From a virus: DNA of 21,633 bases. The translations under genes and the position numbers were made by a program. The stretch is taken from the IMG/VR virus record IMGVR_UViG_3300021138_000197, positions 1-21,633 of that record; one strand, 5' to 3'. The notes below the pieces were generated by a model, which made no database searches, was not told the DNA's origin, and saw nothing but the letters and a program-made list of their open reading frames with translations. Of this stretch, positions 13,918 to 19,353 are shown piece by piece. Position 1 is the first letter of the stretch, and the number at the start of each line of letters is the position of its first letter.

Positions 13918-14166
13918 CGCTCTGATTGCTGTACCAATTAACGATTTAAATTGAGGTAGTCTTGGATCACCGACTGCTTCATATTCTTTCTGCTGAAAAT
14001 CATCACACAACTTCGCACAAGCCTCACGTTCATCAGAACGTCCTTGCTCATACAGGTTTTCAATATGCTGAATCAATTTAATGACGTTAATATCAGAGTC
14101 ACTAGTTGACCTATTGCAAGCCCTGATCATTTTGTACATCCACGTTTCTAATTGGTCTTCAGTCAT
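13903..14166 (-). CDS. Phage protein with an EREACAKLC motif, 87 aa
   Basis: A mostly helical protein: MTEDQLETWMYKMIRACNRS, a middle helix (VIKLIQHIENLYEQG) and RSDEREACAKLCDDFQQKEY. The ER-x-x-CA-x-L-C helix occurs in many uncharacterised phage proteins and appears three times at a 23-residue period in the 183-aa protein encoded at 14784-15335. AGGA lies 4 nt before the ATG, which falls within the last codons of the 27-aa peptide. Function unknown. Confidence 0.75.
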   Translation of the reverse strand: MTEDQLETWMYKMIRACNRSTSDSDINVIKLIQHIENLYEQGRSDEREACAKLCDDFQQKEYEAVGDPRLPQFKSLIGTAIRARGDK

Positions 14167-14242
14167 ATCGTCCTCGCTCTAAATGCATTACAAACGTACC
14201 AGATTGCAGCGCATCAGCCAGTCTCAATGCTTCGTTACTCAT
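14159..14242 (-). CDS. 27-aa peptide of the 'ALRLADAL' phage type
   Basis: Frame MSNEALRLADALQSG followed by TFVMHLERGRYD. The start ALRLADAL is a recurrent opening of short uncharacterised phage proteins, so this may be a shortened member. GGAG lies 6 nt before the ATG; the start overlaps the upstream stop by 8 nt (ATGAGTAA) within junction linker C, and the stop lies inside the first codons of the next gene. Confidence 0.65.
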   Translation of the reverse strand: MSNEALRLADALQSGTFVMHLERGRYD

Positions 14243-14252
14243 TTGTATCTCC
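14235..14252 (-). repeat. Junction linker C, copy 1
   Basis: GGAGATACAAATGAGTAA on the minus strand; codes the GDTNE end of the upstream gene, its stop, the RBS and the next start. It differs at one of 18 positions from 14530-14547. Confidence 0.75.
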
Positions 14253-14537
14253 AATAGCTTTAGCAAATGCTGCCTGTGCCTTCCTAACCGTTTCAGGACT
14301 AGGTGTATTAGGCCAACACAGCATTCCTTTCAGTGCTTCTAGTAGCTCAGGTGCAGCGGCTATTAGGCGAGCGTTGGCTTCCCAATTGACAAGAGTTTCG
14401 TCATCGTCTGTGACGGCAATCAAAGGGTTCCATTCATCACCATCTGCGTCACGTACTTTTTTATTTGCATAGATATGTCTGCATTGATCCCCATAGTCTG
14501 TACCGACATACCAAGGCCCCGGTGTATGTTTACTCAT
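14235..14537 (-). CDS. Widespread phage protein with 'NARLIAAAPELLEAL' motif, 100 aa
   Basis: Opens MSKHTPGPWYVGTDYG and contains NWEANARLIAAAPELLEALK, two landmarks of a very common but uncharacterised family found in phages of many proteobacteria: an N-terminal 'TPGPW' beta unit with a short linker to a helical 'ANARLIAAAPELLEAL' unit. Length and order are normal for the family. AGGAG lies 6 nt before the ATG, which overlaps the upstream stop within linker C. Function unknown. Confidence 0.9.
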   Translation of the reverse strand: MSKHTPGPWYVGTDYGDQCRHIYANKKVRDADGDEWNPLIAVTDDDETLVNWEANARLIAAAPELLEALKGMLCWPNTPSPETVRKAQAAFAKAIGDTNE

Positions 14538-14547
14538 CTGTATCTCC
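14530..14547 (-). repeat. Junction linker C, copy 2
   Basis: GGAGATACAGATGAGTAA on the minus strand; codes GDTDE of the upstream gene and starts the TPGPW gene. 17 of 18 positions equal 14235-14252. Confidence 0.75.
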
Positions 14548-14787
14548 TAATAGGAAAAGAGGTTTAACCCAATCACAACCGTATAGATCGACTTTTTTGG
14601 CTTTAAGATAGGTGTCGAACCTGCCTCCTGCTACAACACCAATGTATGCAACAGGCTTCATATCCCGCAACTCACGGGCGGCGGCAAGTGCTGCATCGAG
14701 ACGTGATTTTGTTAGCCCCATCACGGCGGTGTCGTTAGTACAATGCGCCGACTCAAGCGCATCAACAATCAAATCAAGTTTGTTCAT
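14530..14787 (-). CDS. Phage protein of unknown function, 85 aa
   Basis: The start at 14785-14787 is supported by the 4-nt overlap with the upstream stop (ATGA) and GGAG 8 nt upstream; an earlier in-frame ATG lies within the upstream gene. It begins with MNKLDLIVDALESAH, has TKSRLDAALAAARELRDMKP and ends in a small beta part (VAYIGVVAGGRFDTYL...DWVKPLFLLG). The helix plus 'MkPVAy...W..PLf' pattern is frequent in short phage proteins whose C-terminus lists a hexapeptide-like PLY/PLF ending. Function unknown. Confidence 0.8.
   Translation of the reverse strand: MNKLDLIVDALESAHCTNDTAVMGLTKSRLDAALAAARELRDMKPVAYIGVVAGGRFDTYLKAKKVDLYGCDWVKPLFLLGDTDE
14544..14557 (-). repeat. Junction element D, copy 1 (TTTCCTATTAGGAG)
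   Basis: A 14-nt element on the minus strand containing the Shine-Dalgarno AGGAG and an 11-bp near-palindrome (TCCTATTAGGA). The same 14 nt occur at 15342-15355, read in a different codon frame, so the match is at the nucleotide level. Confidence 0.7.
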
Positions 14788-15335
14788 TTTAATTTCTCCA
14801 GCACAAATGCACGACCCGTAGTTACGGTGCAATCAAGCATTGTTAAAGCAGTTAACGCCACTTCCTGCATTTCGCCGTGGCACTTTACTCTAAAGATTCG
14901 AGAATCAAAATTGATGTCATTGCGCCCATCCATATATTCGACTGGTTTGTTGCATACGTCACAAATTGGCAATTCAAATATGGGTTGGTTAGTTGCTACA
15001 CGGCCATTCCAATAAGATTTTTTATCACATAACTTCGCACAATTGTCACGCTCCCTCAAGATAGCCTTTTCAACCGCATTACGCATTATTCCAAGGTATT
15101 GTTCGGCACAGGCTTGGCGTTCTTTATCTACCGCAGCGTCTATAGCACTGTTGCAATCCTGCAAATAATCTTGGGCACACTTGTCACGCTCATCTTGGCG
15201 CACCAAATCTGCGAATGCCTGCAAAGCATCGAGAGTATTTGCGTATTTTTCTGACCGAACAAAAAGAAGTTCACCGTCAGTGTGGGTTACAACCAAAGCA
15301 ACCCGCATACGCAATTCGTTATCTTTTGGTGTCAT
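14784..15335 (-). CDS. Phage protein with three 23-residue Cys repeats and a C-terminal CxxC domain, 183 aa
   Basis: After a small N-terminal beta unit (RMRVALVVTHTDGELLFV), three helical repeats share the pattern xER(D/Q)xCAxxY/L at exactly 23-residue spacing: DERDKCAQDY (48-57), KERQACAEQY (71-80) and RERDNCAKLC (94-103), placing C53, C76 and C99 on a regular helical register. The C-terminal 60 residues contain C125-x2-C128 and C152-H153, possible zinc ligands. It is longer than its neighbours. AGGAG lies 6 nt before the ATG in element D; the stop overlaps the next gene by 4 nt. No family is recognised. Confidence 0.78.
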   Translation of the reverse strand: MTPKDNELRMRVALVVTHTDGELLFVRSEKYANTLDALQAFADLVRQDERDKCAQDYLQDCNSAIDAAVDKERQACAEQYLGIMRNAVEKAILRERDNCAKLCDKKSYWNGRVATNQPIFELPICDVCNKPVEYMDGRNDINFDSRIFRVKCHGEMQEVALTALTMLDCTVTTGRAFVLEKLK

Positions 15336-15598
15336 TCGTTACTCCTAATAGGAAATTCTGTCCAAATAACTGGTATTCCTATCAAATTAGGTGCTTTGCT
15401 TGCAGCAGCAATAAACTCGTTAACACTAACTTTTACGCCCATTGACTTACGCTCATCATCACGGATTAGTTCTGCAAATTGTTCAATGATAGTTTCGTCG
15501 ATAGGTTTAATAATCTGATTCCCAGATGTTTCGACGGTGCATATCCATGTCGGGATAAGTCCGGATCGTTCAGCAAGTTCTTTTGTGCGCTCGTTCAT
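15332..15598 (-). CDS. Phage protein of unknown function, 88 aa
   Basis: The start is the ATG at 15596-15598, overlapping the upstream stop (ATGA) with GGAGG 6 nt upstream; a TTG two codons before it is less likely. It is helical at the N-terminus (MNERTKELAERSGLI), with PIDETIIEQFAELIRDDERKS, a pattern seen in many short phage proteins ('FAeLIrdDER'), and a C-terminal strand (APNLIGIPVIWTEFPIR). No membrane span or metal site. Function unknown. Confidence 0.75.
   Translation of the reverse strand: MNERTKELAERSGLIPTWICTVETSGNQIIKPIDETIIEQFAELIRDDERKSMGVKVSVNEFIAAASKAPNLIGIPVIWTEFPIRSNE
15342..15355 (-). repeat. Junction element D, copy 2 (TTTCCTATTAGGAG)
   Basis: Identical 14 nt to 14544-14557 on the minus strand; supplies AGGAG for the 183-aa gene while coding the C-terminus (FPIR) of the 88-aa gene. 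Confidence 0.7.
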
Positions 15599-15813
15599 TT
15601 CCAACCTCCATTCTCAGGGTCTTGTATGGCTTTCTCTTTTAACCACACTTCAATCATTCCCCAGCACTCATCTTCCCACGCCCTTGGTAGCCTGAACTCA
15701 AGCCACGTTGTATCAACTTTCGGTGGAGTAGGAACATAGTCTTCAGAAAATCCATACTGGGTGTTTGAACTCATACCTTCACCCTTGACGGGCGCATCAC
15801 CAAATCCGCTCAT
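15595..15813 (-). CDS. Small phage protein of unknown function, 72 aa
   Basis: Start at 15811-15813, overlapping the upstream stop (ATGA), with GGAG 5 nt upstream; an earlier ATG in frame lies inside the upstream gene. Gly/Pro-rich N-terminus (MSGFGDAPVKGEGMSSNTQ), then DTTWLEFRLPRAWEDECWGM and a helix IEVWLKEKAIQ. Several tryptophans; no recognised domain. Function unknown. Confidence 0.72.
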   Translation of the reverse strand: MSGFGDAPVKGEGMSSNTQYGFSEDYVPTPPKVDTTWLEFRLPRAWEDECWGMIEVWLKEKAIQDPENGGWK

Positions 15814-15980
15814 TTCTTCTCCACACAAACAAAACGAACCTCATTAGTGATTTTGACAAGTTCTGTTTTAAATTTACTGCCTGCTTCGTAACAACCTTGT
15901 TCAGTTCGCATCGGTATACTCTCTAACGCTACTCTGTTGTTACCAAAGCCAGTCACGAAAAGTATTAGTATCCAGTTCAT
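15810..15980 (-). CDS. 56-aa small protein with hydrophobic N-terminus (possible exported or anchored peptide)
   Basis: Frame MNWILILFVTGFGNN continues through RVALESIPMRTEQGCYEAGS to VRFVCVEKK. The first ~12 residues are hydrophobic and could be a short signal or membrane anchor; the rest resembles small phage/plasmid periplasmic peptides with 'EQGCYEAGSKF...VC' (two cysteines that could form a disulphide). AAGGA lies 6 nt before the ATG at 15978-15980, which overlaps the upstream stop (ATGA), and the stop overlaps the next start (ATGA). It exactly fills a 165-nt space. Confidence 0.75.
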   Translation of the reverse strand: MNWILILFVTGFGNNRVALESIPMRTEQGCYEAGSKFKTELVKITNEVRFVCVEKK

Positions 15981-16327
15981 TTCTTTTCCTTCAGCAGTAC
16001 GTCAAGATACTGTTCAACCACTTGCACTGATTTACTTGTAATACGCTTGGCATCGTCTGTCTTAGCTATTGATACGATGGTGCTGCCAGCAAGGATGAGA
16101 GCTACATCTTTTTGTGTGGGCGTAATTATATTAAGGATAGTTATTACCGCACACGCCCACCACAATTTGTGAAATGCGGTAGGGTACGTATCGCCATCGG
16201 ATGCATATATTAATGCAGCAACTACCACAACAATGCTGCTAATACCTGTTATGAAACAAAGCATATCTAACAAGTTAGACAACGAATTCAATCGTGTGAA
16301 TAAGTACAGCATAAAAGTTTCGTTCAT
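15977..16327 (-). CDS. Membrane protein with two or three spans, 116 aa
   Basis: Opens MNETFMLYLFTRLNSLSNLL; hydrophobic segments at about 17-41 (NLLDMLCFITGISSIVVVVA) and 53-68 (HKLWWACAVITILNI), with a third weaker one at ~75-86 (VALILAGSTIVSIA). The C-terminal 30 residues are a charged helix. The 'MNE..YLFTRLD' start is familiar from uncharacterised phage membrane proteins of similar length. GGGGTG lies 5 nt before the ATG, which overlaps the upstream stop by 4 nt. Function unknown; inner membrane. Confidence 0.82.
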   Translation of the reverse strand: MNETFMLYLFTRLNSLSNLLDMLCFITGISSIVVVVAALIYASDGDTYPTAFHKLWWACAVITILNIITPTQKDVALILAGSTIVSIAKTDDAKRITSKSVQVVEQYLDVLLKEKK

Positions 16328-16554
16328 TTCAGCACCCCATAATCTTCTTCGTACGTTGCGATATAAGCCTTTGCCTCGTAGTACTTTTTCTGACGCTCCG
16401 CATCCTCTCTTGCTTGATTGACCTGCATTATGATTCGCAATGCTCCGGGTTTATTTGCGTCAGCAACAGCTTGATATTCTAAAAATGACATGATTGCCAT
16501 TACATCAGCACGTAGCCATTTAAATTCTTTTTCTAAATCTTTTATATCTTTCAT
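16324..16554 (-). CDS. Coiled-coil phage protein of unknown function, 76 aa
   Basis: The start is the ATG at 16552-16554 because its ATGA overlaps the stop of the 33-aa membrane peptide; an ATG two codons earlier lies inside that gene and has no better RBS. Mostly one long charged helix (MKDIKDLEKEFKWLRADVMA ... VNQAREDAERQKKYYEAKAY), likely a coiled coil. It sits between two membrane proteins and could be a cytoplasmic partner of one, which is inference from position only. Confidence 0.72.
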   Translation of the reverse strand: MKDIKDLEKEFKWLRADVMAIMSFLEYQAVADANKPGALRIIMQVNQAREDAERQKKYYEAKAYIATYEEDYGVLK

Positions 16555-16652
16555 AAGCATTCACGAATAATCAAGTAAATTAGACCAATCGCTGTAACCC
16601 AAATTACTGCGATCAAGGGAGTGAAAATTAACCACAAAAAAATCTCATTCAT
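16551..16652 (-). CDS. 33-aa single-span membrane peptide
   Basis: Frame MNEIFLWLIFTPLIAVIWVT then AIGLIYLIIRECL. Nearly the whole peptide is one hydrophobic span of about 25 residues with a short charged end (RECL). It overlaps both neighbours by 4 nt (ATGA on each side), with AAGG about 7 nt before the ATG. Similar size and style to the other membrane peptides in the window (11474-11572, 13183-13275, 21445-21546). Function unknown. Confidence 0.7.
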   Translation of the reverse strand: MNEIFLWLIFTPLIAVIWVTAIGLIYLIIRECL

Positions 16653-16828
16653 AGCGCCGCCTTGAGAATATCGATAGCCATTGGGACATCCAATTCATTA
16701 CCTCGCTGCAAAGCCTTTAGCGCCATCGAGATACCTGAGTGTTGTTTGCGCAACATATCAGCGGCCTCATGTGCGAGCGGTAGCGTGTATTTATCTTCTA
16801 ATACCTGAGCAAGTTCGATGGCGTTCAT
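16649..16828 (-). CDS. Helical phage protein of unknown function, 59 aa
   Basis: Frame MNAIELAQVLEDKYTLPLAH continues through EAADMLRKQHSGISMALKAL to the end ...DVPMAIDILKAAL. All helical, amphipathic; 'ElAd.Led.ytlpla.eAAdmLR.qh' is a familiar opening for short phage proteins of unknown function. GGAG is 8 nt before the ATG at 16826-16828; both ends overlap neighbours by 4 nt. It fills a 170-nt space completely. Confidence 0.8.
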   Translation of the reverse strand: MNAIELAQVLEDKYTLPLAHEAADMLRKQHSGISMALKALQRGNELDVPMAIDILKAAL

Positions 16829-17163
16829 TCCTCAATCTCCACAGGCCAAGCTTTACCGATTCTGATACTACAAGAAGATTTATCAGCTTGCTCCTGTGTA
16901 TCGTAATAAGATGCACAAGTATGGCCGTAAAAATTTACCCATACAGTGCGTTTTTTTGGAGACATAAAAAGATCAAGTTTGTGCCACCCACGACCATAAT
17001 ACATACCATTTTCTGCTGCACTTTTAATATCGTTAGACACTAAATATAAAATTCTACTTGTTTCATTTGTTTCAGGAACATGGGCAATAAATTTTGCTGA
17101 TGTGCCATCACGACATACAATCGGGTCACCACGCATCGCGGCTTCTAAGTCAAAAGGTTTCAT
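16825..17163 (-). CDS. 'MKPFDLEAA' family phage protein, 112 aa
   Basis: Opens MKPFDLEAAMRGDPIVCRDG and continues SAKFIAHVPE, the recognisable start of a widespread uncharacterised phage/prophage family with small beta repeats ('dG..v.f...'). A central segment MYYGRGWHKLDLFM and VWVNFYG follow the same pattern, consistent with repeated beta hairpins. Length is normal. GGGAG lies 5 nt before the ATG; the gap to the upstream stop is 9 nt. Function unknown. Confidence 0.85.
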   Translation of the reverse strand: MKPFDLEAAMRGDPIVCRDGTSAKFIAHVPETNETSRILYLVSNDIKSAAENGMYYGRGWHKLDLFMSPKKRTVWVNFYGHTCASYYDTQEQADKSSCSIRIGKAWPVEIEE

Positions 17164-17172
17164 ATCATCTCC

Positions 17173-17421
17173 CTAAAACAATAAACCATATATGTGCAGT
17201 ACATAAAAACCCACTGCAATACAACCTACAGTGGTCGCTATTTTTGTTTTCCACAGTCGCGCCACACCCTTACCGATCAAGGCATTCTGCAACCACATAG
17301 CGTCCTCATCCAGTGGTACGTTCTTGCCAGAGTATGTGCCTTGCGTCTGGCGCTTCTCAAACCATTTGGGTTCATATGATGAACCGATCTTTACTTTACA
17401 TTGCAGTTTAGTGGAGGTCAT
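17173..17421 (-). CDS. Small protein with a C-terminal membrane span, 82 aa
   Basis: The N-terminal 60 residues are soluble and basic (KLQCKVKIGSSYEPKWFEKR), and a hydrophobic segment (TTVGCIAVGFYVLHIYGLLF) ends the protein, i.e. a tail-anchor topology with the bulk probably in the cytoplasm. It overlaps the upstream gene by 14 nt; AAGGT precedes the ATG. No family is recognised. Confidence 0.72.
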   Translation of the reverse strand: MTSTKLQCKVKIGSSYEPKWFEKRQTQGTYSGKNVPLDEDAMWLQNALIGKGVARLWKTKIATTVGCIAVGFYVLHIYGLLF

Positions 17422-17659
17422 GTGCGTCTACCTTTTCAGCGGTATTTTGTGTGTACTCAAAAATTTCCAGCACGTCTGCAACATACTCAATGTCACGCAT
17501 ATCCAGTTTGGTAGCCAGTTGCGCAGCCAGTGAAAGAAGCACGTGCAATGCCATCATCGCGTGGTAGCGTGTATTAATTTGGTTTGCCTCTAAGTGCTCT
17601 ACTATGCCGCTATAAAGCACTCCATAGCGTTGTCCGTCTTCAATATCAGTGGTGTTCAT
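17408..17659 (-). CDS. Helical phage protein of unknown function, 83 aa
   Basis: Begins MNTTDIEDGQRYGVLYSGIV and is then almost entirely helical (RYHAMMALHVLLSLAAQLAT, RDIEYVADVLEIFEYTQNTA). AAGGA lies 6 nt before the ATG, which overlaps the upstream stop by 4 nt. The hydrophobic helix contains His and Gln and looks more like a buried helix than a membrane span. Function unknown. Confidence 0.75.
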   Translation of the reverse strand: MNTTDIEDGQRYGVLYSGIVEHLEANQINTRYHAMMALHVLLSLAAQLATKLDMRDIEYVADVLEIFEYTQNTAEKVDAHDLH

Positions 17660-17835
17660 TTTGCGTCCTTGAGGATAGTTCCGTTTGGGTAGAACAGTGT
17701 TTGAGCAATGCGGCTAGGTTGTGCCAGTACATCTAGCGAACCCGGACGTGATGCGATCTTATTCATATCCAGACCTTTATACGCGTTGTATGCGCCAGTA
17801 AGTCGGTCTTTGTTTGATTTTATTCTGTGTGCCAT
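17656..17835 (-). CDS. Small basic phage protein, 59 aa
   Basis: Start at the ATG at 17833-17835 with AAGGAG 8 nt upstream; the longer upstream frame overlaps the preceding gene and has no RBS. Basic N-terminus (MAHRIKSNKDRLTGAYNAYK), then GLDMNKIASRPGSLDVLAQP and a short C-terminal segment. No motif is recognised; the charge suggests possible binding to nucleic acid. Overlaps both neighbours (16 nt and 4 nt). Confidence 0.72.
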   Translation of the reverse strand: MAHRIKSNKDRLTGAYNAYKGLDMNKIASRPGSLDVLAQPSRIAQTLFYPNGTILKDAK

Positions 17836-18149
17836 GCTGGTAACTCCTTGATGTGTGTAAGTTCTGCGTCTGTAAATTCCATTGCATCTAACCAAACTAC
17901 TGCGCCGTCATACTCTAACCACCGATCAGGTACGCGGTTATACCAATTACCCACTGAAGGCACGCGATCCTTTGCGATGAACATCACTGCCAAAGGCGCT
18001 AGCAATTTGGGGGGTAGTACTGTTATAGCTTGTGGGCCTATATATACTGAATGCCCTATACAAACCCCCCGTTTAGCTGTGTACAAACTCCACTGAATAA
18101 CACAGTGATTTTTATCGAGTATTATGCTTGCTTGCAAGTTATAGCTAAT
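17820..18149 (-). CDS. First accessory gene after P2, unknown function, unusual start codon
   Basis: About 109 aa with a beta-rich pattern (ASIILDKNHCVIQWSLYTAK, GVCIGHSVYIGPQAITVLPP), a middle with PSVGNWYNRVPDRW and a C-terminal helix (TDAELTHIKELPAW). No in-frame ATG lies near the 5' end. AAGGAG (18156-18161 as complement) sits exactly 6 nt before an in-frame ATT at 18147-18149, whereas the first TTG (18135-18137) is 18 nt from the RBS. I therefore propose ATT (or the preceding ATC) as the start, a rare choice known from infC and pcnB; TTG is the alternative. No family is recognised. It is the first gene of the accessory operon. Confidence 0.65.
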   Translation of the reverse strand: MSYNLQASIILDKNHCVIQWSLYTAKRGVCIGHSVYIGPQAITVLPPKLLAPLAVMFIAKDRVPSVGNWYNRVPDRWLEYDGAVVWLDAMEFTDAELTHIKELPAWHTE

Positions 18150-18171
18150 GATCTTCTCCTTGATTTTGATC

Positions 18172-18201
18172 AGTATAAGTTCGTTATATTTACATTGTCA
18201 A
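18172..18201 (-). promoter_or_regulatory. Sigma-70 promoter with overlapping operator-like near-palindrome (P2)
   Basis: On the minus strand, -35 TTGACA (18196-18201) and -10 TATACT (18172-18177), spacer 18 nt. The TTGACAATGTAAA element (18189-18201) is identical to that at P3, and the identity extends to TTGACAATGTAAATATA. The stop codon TGA of the VWA gene (18198-18200) lies inside the -35 box. A start point near 18165 would give a leader of only about 16 nt before the ATT start. Confidence 0.88.
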
Positions 18202-19346
18202 GCCCAAGTTTTAGGTATGTGTATCGTGACGCCTGTCGGTGCCACTGCCTTAGTTGTCATCAGCCACACCACCGGGCAAGGCCAGTCCTTACCCCAGTCC
18301 GATACATCACCATCTGTAATCATCACCACACACTCAGGCGCTAGGTTGTGCTTGGCTATATAGTTGACCACGCACTGTGGGTGCGTACCCCCACCGCCTT
18401 TGGGTTTAGTAGTGCTGGCTATATTGGCAATGTCACTGCGTCCATACACTTCATGTGCAGCGATAGCAGAGTCCCAGTATACGAGGTCAAGGCGCTCAGG
18501 ACGTACCATCTCACACACACCTACGAGCTCACTCAATGCAACACGCAGCGCACCATTAGATACCGAACCTGAAGTATCTACACCAACTAGCAATGAACCA
18601 ACTGCTTCGCTATAGCGTGTAGGCATATACAAATCTTGAGCGAGCCAGCGACGCGATACCTTGCGCCACGTAGACATATCATTACCCATGCAAACAGATA
18701 CCATCACATCACGCAACGCCTCACGTGCATCTACAGTGGGCGCAAGTAACTCCCTGACAGACCGATCAATCTTATGGCCTAGAATGCCCGCTACCAACGC
18801 ACCTTGACGCACTGCTGCATTGATATCCTTTGCAACAGCCTCGACCTCCTCCTTGGTCATTGCATCAGCCGCATCCCAATCGTGCTCATCAAACTCATAG
18901 CCACCACCATCGTCGCCCTCTGCTTCAAGGATACGGAACACTTGCCCTGCATCCATGCCACGGAACCGCTCATCAACTAAGCCGCCCTTGGGTAGACGGA
19001 TAAACTTCGGATCATTGAAGTCCTCGATCTGCAAGTTGATTACATAGTCCATAGCTTTATTAGCAAGGCTTGCGTTGATCTTTGACAGATGTTTCCATGT
19101 GCTTAGATGTCGGTACAAAATATGCCCGCCCTTCTCGTGATAAATAAGCCCACGAAGTTCTGCCGCATCCAAGGACGCAACAAATGCAGAACCATACACA
19201 GTGTTTACGCCATCGGTATACGCTGTATCTACATCATCACGCACCTCGGTACTGCCTATCATAAATATCCCTGCCAGCGCAGAGAATCTCGGATCATTCA
19301 TAAGCGATACTTGCATGCGCTCGACATACTGAAGGGGGGTATACAT
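18198..19346 (-). CDS. DUF2201-like pseudo-metallopeptidase plus VWA domain protein
   Basis: A 382-aa protein. The N-terminal half resembles the 'putative metallopeptidase' part of DUF2201: GSAFVASLDAAELRGLIYHE then KGGHILYRH. The zinc motif reads H70-E71-K-G-G-H75, i.e. HExxxH with one extra residue instead of HExxH. The C-terminal half is a VWA-like domain with an intact metal-binding MIDAS: VGVDTSGSVS (D257, S259, S261) and ITDGD (D345). An acidic linker (AEGDDGGGYEFDEHD) joins them. The start is the ATG at 19344-19346 with GAGGT just upstream; earlier in-frame ATG codons fall in the previous gene. It follows the MoxR-type ATPase by 7 nt, as VWA partners usually do. It is likely an adaptor that the ATPase acts through; protease activity is doubtful. 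Confidence 0.88.
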   Translation of the reverse strand: MYTPLQYVERMQVSLMNDPRFSALAGIFMIGSTEVRDDVDTAYTDGVNTVYGSAFVASLDAAELRGLIYHEKGGHILYRHLSTWKHLSKINASLANKAMDYVINLQIEDFNDPKFIRLPKGGLVDERFRGMDAGQVFRILEAEGDDGGGYEFDEHDWDAADAMTKEEVEAVAKDINAAVRQGALVAGILGHKIDRSVRELLAPTVDAREALRDVMVSVCMGNDMSTWRKVSRRWLAQDLYMPTRYSEAVGSLLVGVDTSGSVSNGALRVALSELVGVCEMVRPERLDLVYWDSAIAAHEVYGRSDIANIASTTKPKGGGGTHPQCVVNYIAKHNLAPECVVMITDGDVSDWGKDWPCPVVWLMTTKAVAPTGVTIHIPKTWA

Positions 19347-19353
19347 ACTGACC

